Counted from the stretch's first letter, positions 25,382 through 34,412 are shown. The stretch is DNA of 64,000 nt from an uncultured Verrucomicrobiota bacterium (GCA_903907995.1 CAIVQH010000041.1:248001-312000), one strand, 5' to 3'. Program-made: numbers and translations. Notes: generated by a model from the letters alone, not told the origin.

Positions 25382-26257
25382 TCACAGCACAACTTCCGTG
25401 CCGACACCGGCGTCGGTGAAAATCTCCAGCAGCACCGAATGCGGAGTACGCCCGTCCACAAAGGAGACCTTGTCCACGCCCGACTTCAGCGCAGCGACGG
25501 CGCTGTCCACCTTGGGAATCATGCCCTTGTCCACGATGCCCGCCGCCTTCAATCCCGGCACCTCGGCGGTGTGAAGATGCGCGATGACCGTCGCCGGATC
25601 CTTCGGATCGCGCATGAGCCCCGGCACGTCGCTCATGAAGACCAGCCGCTTGGCCTTGAGTGCGATCGCGGCCATGGCGGCGGCCACGTCGGCGTTGCAG
25701 TTGTAAATCTTACCATTCTCGCCCCGCGCCGTCGGGCTGATGACCGGCGTGAAGCCGCGCGCAATGCAGTCCAGCAGCGGCGCGGTGTTCACCGCCGTGA
25801 CCTCGCCGACGTAGCCGATGTCGAGCTTCTCGCCGGCGGGACCGGTGAGCCACAGCTTGCGGCAGGTGAAGATGTCCGTGCCGGCAAAACCCTGCGCCAC
25901 CCCGCCCAGATGATTGATGGCCGCAACCACCTCCGGATTGATCTCACGCGACAGCACGCGGTCCACGACGGCCACAGCCGCCTCGTCCGTCACGCGCTGG
26001 CCCTGAACGAACTCCGTCTTCGCGCCCGACTGCTCCAGCGCCCGCGTGATCGCCTTGCCGCCGCCGTGGACGACGACCGGATTGATCTCCACCGCCTCAA
26101 GGAAAACGATGTCGCGCGCGACGCCATTGCGGATGGTCGGGTCGGGCGAGTCCATGAAACTGCCGCCGTATTTCACGACAAAAGTCGTGCCGGCGAATTT
26201 CTGGATGTAGGGCAGCGCCTCCAACAAAGTGGAGGCCTTGGCAATGAGGTCTTGCAT
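25382..26257 (-). CDS. argB: acetylglutamate kinase
   Basis: 291 residues from ATG 26257 (the frame is open upstream but overlaps coaE). Second step of arginine biosynthesis. Seen: KYGGSFMD at about 29-36, VVHGGGKAI near 63, RVTDEAAVAVV near 89, and SDVPGLMRDP and KGMIPKVDSA toward the C-terminus, all typical of ArgB. The gene is divergent from coaE with 88 bp between starts. The C-terminal half contains the regions that bind arginine in feedback-sensitive enzymes, but sensitivity cannot be judged. Confidence 0.96.
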   Translation of the reverse strand: MQDLIAKASTLLEALPYIQKFAGTTFVVKYGGSFMDSPDPTIRNGVARDIVFLEAVEINPVVVHGGGKAITRALEQSGAKTEFVQGQRVTDEAAVAVVDRVLSREINPEVVAAINHLGGVAQGFAGTDIFTCRKLWLTGPAGEKLDIGYVGEVTAVNTAPLLDCIARGFTPVISPTARGENGKIYNCNADVAAAMAAIALKAKRLVFMSDVPGLMRDPKDPATVIAHLHTAEVPGLKAAGIVDKGMIPKVDSAVAALKSGVDKVSFVDGRTPHSVLLEIFTDAGVGTEVVL

Positions 26258-26345
26258 CGGAACGAAGGGAGAGTCCGGTCGGCGGCTTGGCTGCGTCAAG
26301 AATCCGCCTCGACGACGTGACGCCCGGCGCGACAGCTTTACGGCG

Positions 26346-26951
26346 ATGAGCGAAGCGAAACCACTGCGGTTTGCCGTCACCGGCGGCATTGGCTGCGGCA
26401 AGTCGGCCACTGGCACCGCGCTGCAAGGATTGGGCGTAGCCGTGCTCGATTCGGACGACCTCGCCCATGCCCTCCTGTCGGGCGATGCCGCCGTCCATGC
26501 CGCCATTCGGGCGCGATTTGGCGATGGGGTGTTCAGCGACGGTAAGGTCGATCGCCGCGCGCTGGGAGCTGTTGTATTCGCCGCTCTTGCCACACGGGCC
26601 GATCTGGAAGCGATCCTGCATCCACGCATCCGTACGCTCACGGACGAATGGCTGGCGGCCCAGCCAGCCACGCAACCGGCCGCCGTCATCATTCCCCTGC
26701 TCTACGAGGTCGGCCGGGACGAGGACTTTGCCATCGTCGTCAGTGTCGCCTGCTCGCCAGCCACGCAGAGCGCGCGGCTGAAGCAACGCGGCTGGTCCGA
26801 GACGGAAATCAGCCGCCGCCTCGCCGCACAATTACCCACCGAAGAGAAAGTAAAACGCGCTCAAGCGGTCATCTGGACCGAGGGCGCGGTGGAAAATCAC
26901 GCGGAACAGTGGCGTACCATCCTGCCGCAATTGGCGCACCGACTCGCGTAG
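26346..26951 (+). CDS. coaE: dephospho-CoA kinase
   Basis: 201 residues from ATG 26346. Last step of coenzyme A synthesis. P-loop GGIGCGKS at 13-20, SDDLAHALL (substrate-binding Asp), RRALGAVVF and HPRIR motifs are all typical. The frame is open back to 26229, but those residues overlap argB and are not conserved-looking. It converges on argJ across an inverted repeat pair. Confidence 0.95.
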   Translation: MSEAKPLRFAVTGGIGCGKSATGTALQGLGVAVLDSDDLAHALLSGDAAVHAAIRARFGDGVFSDGKVDRRALGAVVFAALATRADLEAILHPRIRTLTDEWLAAQPATQPAAVIIPLLYEVGRDEDFAIVVSVACSPATQSARLKQRGWSETEISRRLAAQLPTEEKVKRAQAVIWTEGAVENHAEQWRTILPQLAHRLA

Positions 26952-27003
26952 CAGGTTGCCTTGATGGAGCACAGCTTCGATGCCAAGTCGCTGGAAAGTT
27001 CAT

Positions 27004-27232
27004 CGGCCGGGCTGAAAGCCCGGCCGAATAATGCTTGGGGTGAAGCGAGCCAGGCGAGCGGAGCCCCAGGTTATCCAGGCAATGCGGTCGAGCGCTGTAA
27101 GCGCGTCCCAAACGGCCAGCCTCCTTGCGGGGCAGGCCTTCAGCCCTCGGCCCGATCGCGAGCGCTGGCCCTGGGGCTGCGCTCACTGCGTCGCTCCACC
27201 CCAGGCATCACGTGGCGGGCTTTCAGAGCTGT
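27004..27232. repeat. inverted pair of ~62-bp elements (R7)
   Basis: Left element 27004-27072 starts with a palindrome, CGGCCGGGCT-GAA-AGCCCGGCCG, and continues to GAGCCCCAGG. The right element 27169-27232 is a similar sequence in reverse orientation (CTGGGGCTGCGCTC ... GGGCTTTCAGAG). It fills the convergent gap between coaE and argJ; no gene is visible in 26952-27277. It may serve as a bidirectional terminator. Confidence 0.75.
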
Positions 27233-27277
27233 GACAGACGGAGAAGGACCTGGCCGTCCGCGGCCCGTTTCTCCGGT

Positions 27278-28648
27278 TCAGCCCCCCAGCGTCGTCGGGT
27301 CGGTGACGTCGCCCTTGTTGTAATCGACGTAGGCCTCGGTCAGGTCGGCCGCGTACATCAGGGCCTCGCCCTTGCCGAGGTTGAGGCGGATGTGCAGGTC
27401 GAATTCCTTCGGGGCGGTGGCGGCGCACAGCTCCTTGAAGGTCGCCTTGGTCGGCTGGCCACGCCTGAGGCTCCAGAGCACCTTGCGGCTGCCCGGTGTG
27501 CTGTAACCGATGTCCACCTTGTTCTCCACGATCGTCGCGGCACTGTAGCCAAGAGCGTCGATGATCCGCCCCCAGTTCGGGTCGCCGCCGTGCCAGCTCG
27601 TCTTCACCAGCGCGCTGTTGGCGATGGCCCGCGCCGCCGCGTCGGCATCGCCCACGCTCTTCGCGCCGGCAACCCGCACGGTGACGACGCGATGAACCCC
27701 TTCGCCGTCGCGCACAATCATCTTCGCGAGTTCCAGGCAGGCGTGCTGCAAGGCCGCCGCAAACGTGGCGAAATCCTTGTGCTTGGCGGACTTGATGGTG
27801 GCGTTGCCCGCCAGCCCATTCGCCAGCACCAGCACCGTGTCGTTGGTGCTCATGTCTCCATCGACCGTGATGCGGTTGAAGCTGTGGGCCACCGCTTCCC
27901 GCAGGGCCAATTGCAGCACCTTCGCCTCGATGGCGGCATCCGTCGTGATGAAGCCGAGCATCGTGGCGTGCAAACCCGCCGGAAGCGCCGCCGGACGTGC
28001 GCCCGTCGCGCTCATGCCGGGCTGGATCATGCCCGCGCCCTTGCACATGCCGCCGAGCCGGACCGTCTTGCCGCCGAGCTTGAACTCGATCGCGATCTGC
28101 TTCGGCCGGGTGTCACTGGTCATGATCGCCTCGACCGCCTGGGCGGCATGGTCGGCCGAATTTCCGAGCAGTGGCGCGACCGCCACGATGCCAGAATTCA
28201 CCTGTTCCATCGGCATGGTCACTCCAATGCGGCCGGTCGAGCCGACGAGCGCATAGCCGTCCTTGAGGCCGAGCGTCTTTTCAGTAAGGCGCACCATCGC
28301 CAGCGCGTCCTTCATTCCCTGCTTGCCGGTGCAGGCGTTGGCGTTGCCGGAATTCACCACCACGGCCTGGGCGATGCCCTTGGCCACGCGCGACACACAC
28401 ACCTTCACCGGGGCGGCACAGATCTGGTTCGTCGTGAACATGCCCGCCACGGAGCACGGCACGTCGGAAACGATGAGGGTGAGATCACGTTTCGGCCCCT
28501 TGTTGGAACCCTTGCCGGTGCCCAGGCGCTTGATGTCGCAGAAGACACCCGCAGTACGAAAACCCTGGGCCGCGATCACGGCGCCCTCGACATTCTTGAA
28601 CTTCAATTTCACGCGCGCGGATGAAGTCACAGGCAGCGCCCGACGCAA
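27278..28648 (-). CDS. argJ: bifunctional glutamate N-acetyltransferase / ornithine acetyltransferase
   Basis: 456 residues from TTG 28648 (a GTG at 28612 is also possible). Transfers acetyl from acetylornithine to glutamate. The precursor self-cleaves before the nucleophilic Thr: here Thr229 in HATMLGFITTDA. Other signatures: VVVNSGNANACTG (about 97-109), GSTGRIGVTMP, and DGDMSTNDT. Unusually, the conserved KGxGMI.P segment is separated from ATML by roughly a dozen extra residues (SATGARPAALPAGLH). The usual ArgJ reads nearly continuously there. Confidence 0.94.
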   Translation of the reverse strand: MRRALPVTSSARVKLKFKNVEGAVIAAQGFRTAGVFCDIKRLGTGKGSNKGPKRDLTLIVSDVPCSVAGMFTTNQICAAPVKVCVSRVAKGIAQAVVVNSGNANACTGKQGMKDALAMVRLTEKTLGLKDGYALVGSTGRIGVTMPMEQVNSGIVAVAPLLGNSADHAAQAVEAIMTSDTRPKQIAIEFKLGGKTVRLGGMCKGAGMIQPGMSATGARPAALPAGLHATMLGFITTDAAIEAKVLQLALREAVAHSFNRITVDGDMSTNDTVLVLANGLAGNATIKSAKHKDFATFAAALQHACLELAKMIVRDGEGVHRVVTVRVAGAKSVGDADAAARAIANSALVKTSWHGGDPNWGRIIDALGYSAATIVENKVDIGYSTPGSRKVLWSLRRGQPTKATFKELCAATAPKEFDLHIRLNLGKGEALMYAADLTEAYVDYNKGDVTDPTTLGG

Positions 28649-28673
28649 ACAGGAAATCTTCCCTCCGAATGGA

Positions 28674-29183
28674 TCATCCGCCCCGGTCAGCCCGGAAGCG
28701 CGCCCAGATCACGCGGAATCCGCTCGCCAAGTCCATGGGACGCCGGGCGATCCAGTCATCAATCGCCCCGAAGGTGAACCAGCCGCCGCCGCGCACCTCG
28801 GACTCCTGGAGCACAAACGGCCCCTCGTGTTCCACACGATAGACCCAGCAGAATTCCATGCCGGTGTCGGCGCAGGCTTCCAGTTTGAAGAGACGTGCCG
28901 GAACAGCGGGCAGGATCAGGCCGATCTCCTCGCGCACCTCGCGGACGGCGCAGGCGTCGTAGCTCTCGCCCTGGTCCAGGTGGCCGGAGGCGGAGGAGTC
29001 CCACACGCCCGGCCAGTTGTCCTTCAGGAGCGAGCGCTGCTGGAGGAACAATTCGTTACGCGCGTTGAACACGAGCACATGCACGGCCCGGTGACGCAGG
29101 CCCAGCCGGTGAACCTCGCGCCGTGGCATCGCCCCGATGACCTCGTCCTGCTCATTCACCAGATCGAAAATTTCCTCACGCAT
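28674..29183 (-). CDS. Nudix hydrolase
   Basis: 169 residues from ATG 29183. Nudix box GHLDQGESYDACAVREVREEIGL, matching Gx5Ex7REUxEExGU. The N-terminal MREEIFDLVNEQDEVIG and RREVHRLGLRHRAVHVL match the small Nudix group related to isopentenyl-diphosphate isomerase and YfcD-type hydrolases. The IDI active-site cysteine is not evident, so a hydrolase is more likely. Substrate unknown. Confidence 0.88.
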   Translation of the reverse strand: MREEIFDLVNEQDEVIGAMPRREVHRLGLRHRAVHVLVFNARNELFLQQRSLLKDNWPGVWDSSASGHLDQGESYDACAVREVREEIGLILPAVPARLFKLEACADTGMEFCWVYRVEHEGPFVLQESEVRGGGWFTFGAIDDWIARRPMDLASGFRVIWARFRADRGG

Positions 29184-29254
29184 CGCGCGCCTAGTAATCG
29201 CGGAGGCGGGACGGGGCGCAAGCGTGAGTGGCATGATCGGGATTTTGGTTGAAC

Positions 29255-29278
29255 AACCAAGAAACCAAGAAACAAAGC
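29255..29278. repeat. AACCAAGA octamer array
   Basis: Three units, AACCAAGA, AACCAAGA, AACAAAGC, between the Nudix gene and the vWA gene, preceded by a small GGTTGAACAACC palindrome. The unit resembles the AACAAAGG array at 14634-14658. Confidence 0.6.
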
Positions 29279-29337
29279 AATGGAGGGAAAGTGACTAGGA
29301 CCGCGAATCCGCTTCGCATGCTCTGTTCACCTCTCAC

Positions 29338-31965
29338 CTACTTCCCCCCACTCAGCTTCTGCGCGGTGCGGGCGAGATCCACGAACTCGGCGCGGTAGCC
29401 TTCCTTGTCGTCGCCCAGGCCCTGTTCGGCGAGGCGCAGCACCTTTTCCCAGGTGAGGTCGCCCTTGTGCGGTGAGTCGCGCAGGAGCATCCCGTAGCCG
29501 GCCACGGCGGCGGCGAACTTGAGGTCGGCCCCGGCCTGCGCGAACTCGCGGTCGGCATCCTTCACCGGCTGCTCGATCAGACGGCTCTTCTCGCCGTCCG
29601 GCTGCTTGTAGCGGAGCTTGAGGTTGAGCAGCTCGTCGGTGTGCACCGGTTTCACATCGGCGCGGCCCGTCCGGTCAAGGTCGCCCTTCTTCTCGCCGTA
29701 GCGGAGCGGGTCCACGCCCGCGAGGTTCGGCCCGACCGGGACGATCTCGTATAGCACTGTGACACTGTGGCCGGCGCCGACCTCGCCGGCATCTTTGGTG
29801 TCGTCGTTAAAGTCGCGGTCACGCAGCAGGCGCTTCTCGTAGCCGAGCAGGCGGTAACTGGCGACCCGGGCGGGATTGAACTCAACCTGCACCTTGGCGT
29901 CCTTGGCCACGGTCACGAGCGTACCGTCGAGCTGCTCGACGAGGACTTTGCGCGCCTCGCTGAAGGAGTCGATGTAGGCGTAGTTGCCGTTCCCCTTGTC
30001 GGCCAGCGTCTCCATCGTGGCGTCCTTGAGGTTGTCCATGCCGAAGCCGAGCACGCTCAGGAACACGCCGGATTTCGCTTCCTGCGTGATCAGGTTCAGC
30101 AGTTCGTTCTGGTCGGTGATGCCGATGTTAAAGTCGCCATCAGTGCAGAGGATCACCCGGTTGACGCCCTCCTTCACGAAGTGGTTCGTCGCCATCGCGT
30201 AGGCGTTCTGGATGCCCGCGCTGCCGTGCGTGCCGTGGCCGGCGCGCAGGCCCTCCAGCACATCGGTGACGCGCTGCTTGCCCTCGGCGGTGATCGTGAC
30301 CGGTTCCAGGGCGACCTTGGCCTCGCCGGCGTAGGTGACGATGCCGACGGTGTCGCGCGGCGTGAGCCGGTCCAACAGCAGGCGCATGGCCCGTTTCACG
30401 AGCGGCAGCCGGTTCTCCGGTTCCATCGAGCCGCTCACATCCAGCAGGAAGACCAGGTTCGCGCGAGGGCGCTCGCCCCGCGCAAGATCCTTCGCCCGGA
30501 TGCCGACCCGGACGAGCTTGTGCGCCTCACTCCACGGGCAGGCGGCGATCTCGACGGTCGCCCCTAGCGGATCGTCCCCGCGCGGCTGCGGATAGTCGTA
30601 GTGGAAGTAGTTGATGAGCTCCTCCAGCCGCACGGCATCCGGCGGCGGGAGCGAGCCGCCCCGCAAGAAGCGCCGGATGTTGGAGTAGCTGCCGGTGTCC
30701 ACATCCATGCCGAAGGTGGAAAGCGGAGCGGTCGTGACGTCTTTGAACGGGTTGTCCACAACTGGCGCGTAAGCTTCGCCGCCGCTGAAGCCGCCGACCG
30801 GCCCGGACGACGGCACCCGGTAATACATGGGCATGGCCGTGTCGTACCGGTCGGACGACTGACGTAACTCGACCTCTTTCTCGCGGACCAGACGTTCCTG
30901 AAGCGCCGGTTTCGCATCGGCCAGTTGCAGGGCGCGTCCCAGCTTCACCTCCGATCTGTCGGTGGCCTCTGTCAATCGTCCGTAGCCCGCGATAAATCTG
31001 CCGGAAGCCGCCGGTTTGCCCTTGGCCAGCGTGTCGTAGGCCAGGGTGCCGTTCGCCGCCCCGGCCTGAAGTCCGTCGGTTGTCTGCTGCGGCACAATGA
31101 AGTCACTCTGGCCGGCAACCCGGGAACGCACCGTGACCGCCGCAGTTTCCACGGATGCCGCACCGGCAGACTTCGCATAACTGTCGGTCGGAGCCAGAGT
31201 GGATGCGGCAGGCGGCGCCACCGCCGAGCCCGGTGCCGCCGAGTAAGACCAAGGAGGCGTGGTAGCGAGCGAGAGGTCTTGGCCATTTTGCATCCCAAAA
31301 CGGTTTGCATCGTTGTTGGCCACCGCTCCCGTAGGCGTCTTCGCCGACGCGTCCAAGGCAAGAGATCGGCCAGCCGCAGACGTGGTCAGCAGCGGGGCGC
31401 TCGTTGCCGCCGGCAGCCCCAGAGTGCTGGTAGCATTCCGTTGCTTGTCGGCCGGCCCATCCTTGGCGGCCTGGGGAACCGCCGGCGCATTACTGGGAGC
31501 CTGCGGTTTGGGGGCAGGTACGGGTGAGAAATCAGGCTGATAACGGAGCTGGGCGAACTGGCGCTCCAAATCCTTGGGCTTCGGCCACAGCGCGAAGGTG
31601 AGCACTAGCACGGAAACGGCAGCGAGCGCCCAGGCCAGCGAAGCACGCCACACCTGGAAACGCTCCCACAGCAAGACCGCGAGCGGCTGCGGGGCCGGGT
31701 TCCGATCCGCAACGGCTTTCGCCACCGGGCTGCCGGCATTTTGTACGATGGTGGCCCGCTGGCTCGGGGAGAGCTCCACCGCCGGTTCGGCGGCAAATTC
31801 ATTGGCCAGCAGGTCCGCCGTGTGCCGCAGGGCGTCCAGTTCGGCGCGCAGTTCGGGGCTCTCGGTGAGGGCAGCCTCCACGGCGGCGCGTTCGGCGGAG
31901 GTGAGTTCGCCGAGGGCGTAGGCGGTCAGTTCGGGGGAATCGGGGGAAAGTTTCATGGCATTCAT
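29338..31965 (-). CDS. anti-sigma-like / von Willebrand factor A membrane protein
   Basis: 875 residues. The N-terminus (SPELTAYALGELTSAERAAVEAAL...) has the helical pattern of cytoplasmic anti-sigma domains; one membrane segment follows at about 110-127. The periplasmic part has a long low-complexity linker (about 130-390), a conserved segment before the vWA domain (YSNIRRFLRGGSLPPPDAVRLEELINYF), then a vWA domain with a complete MIDAS start DVSGSME near residue 505 and a DUF3520/YfbK-like C-terminus. It lies 12 bp after the ECF sigma gene and likely controls it. The trigger could be a protein bound through the metal site. Confidence 0.88.
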   Translation of the reverse strand: MNAMKLSPDSPELTAYALGELTSAERAAVEAALTESPELRAELDALRHTADLLANEFAAEPAVELSPSQRATIVQNAGSPVAKAVADRNPAPQPLAVLLWERFQVWRASLAWALAAVSVLVLTFALWPKPKDLERQFAQLRYQPDFSPVPAPKPQAPSNAPAVPQAAKDGPADKQRNATSTLGLPAATSAPLLTTSAAGRSLALDASAKTPTGAVANNDANRFGMQNGQDLSLATTPPWSYSAAPGSAVAPPAASTLAPTDSYAKSAGAASVETAAVTVRSRVAGQSDFIVPQQTTDGLQAGAANGTLAYDTLAKGKPAASGRFIAGYGRLTEATDRSEVKLGRALQLADAKPALQERLVREKEVELRQSSDRYDTAMPMYYRVPSSGPVGGFSGGEAYAPVVDNPFKDVTTAPLSTFGMDVDTGSYSNIRRFLRGGSLPPPDAVRLEELINYFHYDYPQPRGDDPLGATVEIAACPWSEAHKLVRVGIRAKDLARGERPRANLVFLLDVSGSMEPENRLPLVKRAMRLLLDRLTPRDTVGIVTYAGEAKVALEPVTITAEGKQRVTDVLEGLRAGHGTHGSAGIQNAYAMATNHFVKEGVNRVILCTDGDFNIGITDQNELLNLITQEAKSGVFLSVLGFGMDNLKDATMETLADKGNGNYAYIDSFSEARKVLVEQLDGTLVTVAKDAKVQVEFNPARVASYRLLGYEKRLLRDRDFNDDTKDAGEVGAGHSVTVLYEIVPVGPNLAGVDPLRYGEKKGDLDRTGRADVKPVHTDELLNLKLRYKQPDGEKSRLIEQPVKDADREFAQAGADLKFAAAVAGYGMLLRDSPHKGDLTWEKVLRLAEQGLGDDKEGYRAEFVDLARTAQKLSGGK

Positions 31966-31976
31966 CGGTTCGGGGT

Positions 31977-32555
31977 TCAGGCGCGGGCGGCTTGGGGCGG
32001 GCGGTCGAGTTTCTCCATGCGCGACCGCAGCGTCTTGAGCGCGGTATGGAGCAGGAAGCCGACGTTGCCCACGCTGAGCGAGGTGACGGCGGCGATCTCC
32101 TGATAGCTGAGCTGGTGCTGGAACTTCAGGCGGACGACCTCGCGCTGGTTCAGCGGCAGGTCGGCGAGGAAGTCGAGCGCCTGGGCCAGGCGCTCACGGG
32201 TGTCGGCGGAATCGGCCGGGGTCGGCTCGTGCCCGGCGGCGGACCGGCGGTCAAGCTCGGCCTCGGCGGTTTCGGTGCAGGTGGTCATGCGGCTGGCCTT
32301 TCGTTGCACGTCGAGGGCCCGGTTCCGACAGACCGTGAACAGCCACTGGGTCAGATGGCCGTCGAGACTTCCCGGGGGCTGCTCGCAGAGGCGCAGGAAC
32401 GTGTCCTGCACCACATCGCGCGCGGCCTCCAGGTTGCCCGTGAACCCCAGCGCGTAGCGGACGAGCGGGGCTTCATGCCGTTCCAGTGCCGCGCGGATAA
32501 ATTCCGTGTGGCTTCCCACCGGCGCTTCCGGGGCGGTCGTATCGTTGGACTCCAT
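31977..32555 (-). CDS. ECF-family RNA polymerase sigma factor
   Basis: 192 residues: region 2 (YALGFTGNLEAARDVVQDTFLRLCEQ, TQWLFTVCRNRALDVQRK) and region 4 (LPLNQREVVRLKFQHQLSYQEIAAVTSLSVGNVGFLLHTALKTLR), with a linker between. Directly followed by the anti-sigma-like vWA gene, a standard sigma/anti-sigma arrangement. The upstream DNA carries a possible own-promoter (see 32556-32605), which suggests autoregulation. Confidence 0.93.
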   Translation of the reverse strand: MESNDTTAPEAPVGSHTEFIRAALERHEAPLVRYALGFTGNLEAARDVVQDTFLRLCEQPPGSLDGHLTQWLFTVCRNRALDVQRKASRMTTCTETAEAELDRRSAAGHEPTPADSADTRERLAQALDFLADLPLNQREVVRLKFQHQLSYQEIAAVTSLSVGNVGFLLHTALKTLRSRMEKLDRPPQAARA

Positions 32556-32605
32556 GCCGTGCTGCTGAGGTAACGCAGCCGGGCCGGCTTTCTTAGAAGA
32601 ATTTT
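32556..32605 (-). promoter_or_regulatory. candidate ECF autoregulatory promoter
   Basis: On the minus strand, ATTCTTCTAA and GCGTTACC lie about 16 bp apart just upstream of the sigma ATG, a spacing typical of ECF -35/-10 elements. The same two boxes and spacing recur at 38677-38716 without a gene. Assignment as promoter is inference. Confidence 0.45.
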
Positions 32606-32621
32606 TGCCAAGGGGGCCGAA

Positions 32622-32787
32622 GGAGACAGGAGACAGGAGGGACTGCGTCGGGAGTCAGGAGGAGGAGGGGCAACGGAGCAACGCGCCATCCGGCCTTCCA
32701 CACGCCCTAGTTATGAGTTACGACATTCGCCGTTCGCCGCCCCGCTCCTGACTCCCGGCCGCAAGGCCGCTCCTGTCTCCTGTCTCC
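32622..32787. repeat. composite repeat with R10 modules and GAGTTAC heptamers
   Basis: Left module 32622-32661 (GGAGACAGGAGACAGGAGGG ... GGAGTCAGGAG), an internal GTTATGAGTTACGAC heptamer stretch near 32710, and an inverted variant 32745-32787 containing the GGCCGCAAGGCC palindrome. The left module is 39/40 identical to 34368-34407 (opposite strand). It fills the gap between the sigma gene and the broken pentapeptide gene; no ORF is supported here. Confidence 0.75.
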
Positions 32788-32802
32788 TTCAGCCACCGCC
32801 GG

Positions 32803-34278
32803 TTACTGCTCCAGCATCCCCGTCCACGCAGCTACTGCGATGGGAATCAGCGCCCAGCCGAGCATCGTGTGGAAGCGGCTCCAGAGGCGCGGCAGGCCGG
32901 AGCTGTCACGCGGCTTCCACAGGTCGGCGTCCTGCAGTTTTATGAGGGGCAGAAACAGGTCCACGCTGTACTAGAACGGGCTGAAGCCGTCGACGGCCAG
33001 GGCGGGGTTGCGCGGCTCCATATCCTTGGCGCGGAAGATGACGGTGCCAAAGAGAATGATGGCAAGGCTCCAGAAGATTGCGCGTTCAGGACTGCGTCCA
33101 TAGCCGACGAAGACATCCAGAAACAGGCTCCAGGCATGGGGCAGGCCGTGCAGGACTTCGGCGCGTTCGCGGCGCTTTTGGGCGATGTAGAACTGGTTGG
33201 CCTGCCGGGGATAGCCATCGCGCCGGTAAAAGGCGGAGAGCCGGGTGTAAATGTCCATGCTGTAGGCGGTGCCGTGCGCCGCGCGATCGACCAGGGTGAA
33301 AAGGTTGCCGGCCGACTCCTGTTCCGAGCCGGAGATGATGCGCCGGTAGGTCAGGCCATTGAGCCAAAGCCATTCGTGCGCAGATTGGGCGGGCCATCTG
33401 ACAGCGGTCAGGTCGAGCGAAGTGCAGGTGGCGTCCTTGAGCGAGAGATAACCCGCCAAGGTGGCGTCCTTGAAGGACACGCTGCCATCCACCCGCATGG
33501 CTTCAAAGCAGGCGAGGCCGGTGACGGAGGTGAAACGGGCCCCATCGAAGCGCAGGGCTTCCGTGGTGTGGCTGTACTGGAAGTTCGCCGGACCGGCAAA
33601 CACCGCGTTGGTGAAGAACGCCACCCCGCCGACCTTGAGGTTGACGAAGTCCGCTGCCAGTTGCGGATGGGTGAACTGCGCATCACCGGCCATCAGGGAG
33701 CCGGCGACCTCCATCTGGGTGAAATCGGCATGGCCCTGAAAAACCGTCCCGGTGAGGAAAATGCCGCGGCTGACATGCATGGCGTAGAAGGACGCCGGAC
33801 CGGCAAAGGTGCTGCCCTCGAAGGAGAGGGTGTTTTCGAACTCGGACTTCGAGAAATTGACCTCGCCTTCAAAACGGCAGTTGGCGAACCGGATGTCGTG
33901 CGGAATCCGCACATTCCGCAGATCCACGGCGTCCCGCACGACGATACCCTCAATGAGCACGCCGTTGCGGTGGATGTCGCAGTCAGTACGCGATCCGGCG
34001 AGCAATTCCTCCAGCAGGGCGGCGCGCACCACGCGGTCGGTCGCGTTGGTCATCGCGGTTTTGAAATCGGCCACCTTGCCGGCGGCCACCTGATCCAGCA
34101 GATATTTTTCCCCAGGGGTTGGTTTGCCGGCGGAGGAGCGACGCGCTTGTGCCTGCAACTGGCCCGGATGGAGGGCCAGCATGAGGATCAGGCCCAGGAG
34201 AATCCGGAGGGTGCGCCGGGCCGCCGGTGCGAATCCGAAAGCGATTTCCTGGGTCGTTGTGGCTGCCTTGCAGTGCAT
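32803..34278 (-). pseudogene. pentapeptide-repeat membrane protein interrupted by in-frame TAG
   Basis: The first 435 codons encode a signal peptide, a beta-helical pentapeptide-type region (patterns such as ANCRFEGEVNFSKSEFENTLSFEG; about 130-290), and near the end a membrane segment (IFWSLAIILFGTVIF). A TAG at 32973-32971 then stops translation within GFSPF. The same frame continues with 55 sensible codons (YSVDLFLPLIKL ... LWKP ... MLGWALIPIAVAAWTG) to TAA at 32805-32803, including a last membrane helix. Proteins of this type commonly end with such a YSLD-x-FLP...GW tail, so the full-length form would have 491 codons. TGG-to-TAG is the simplest explanation; read-through or a sequencing error are alternatives. 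Confidence 0.8.
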
Positions 34279-34300
34279 TCGATACGCCGAAAGAGAGCAC

Positions 34301-34407
34301 GAGAAGTTACGAGTTACGAGTCAGGGAATGACGAGTTTGGAGTTGCGAGTTATGAGTGCCCTCCCAACTCCTGACTCCGGACGCAGTCCCTCCTGTCTCC
34401 TGTCTCC
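34301..34407. repeat. GAGTTAC heptamer array plus R10 module
   Basis: Heptamer-like units 34301-34358 (GAGTTAC, GAATGAC, GAGTTTG, GAGTTGC, GAGTTAT) followed by a 40-bp R10 module at 34368-34407. It occupies almost all of the gap between the secreted-protein gene and the pentapeptide gene. The same two ingredients occur at 32622-32787 on the other side of the pentapeptide gene. Confidence 0.75.
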
Positions 34408-34412
34408 TTCGC

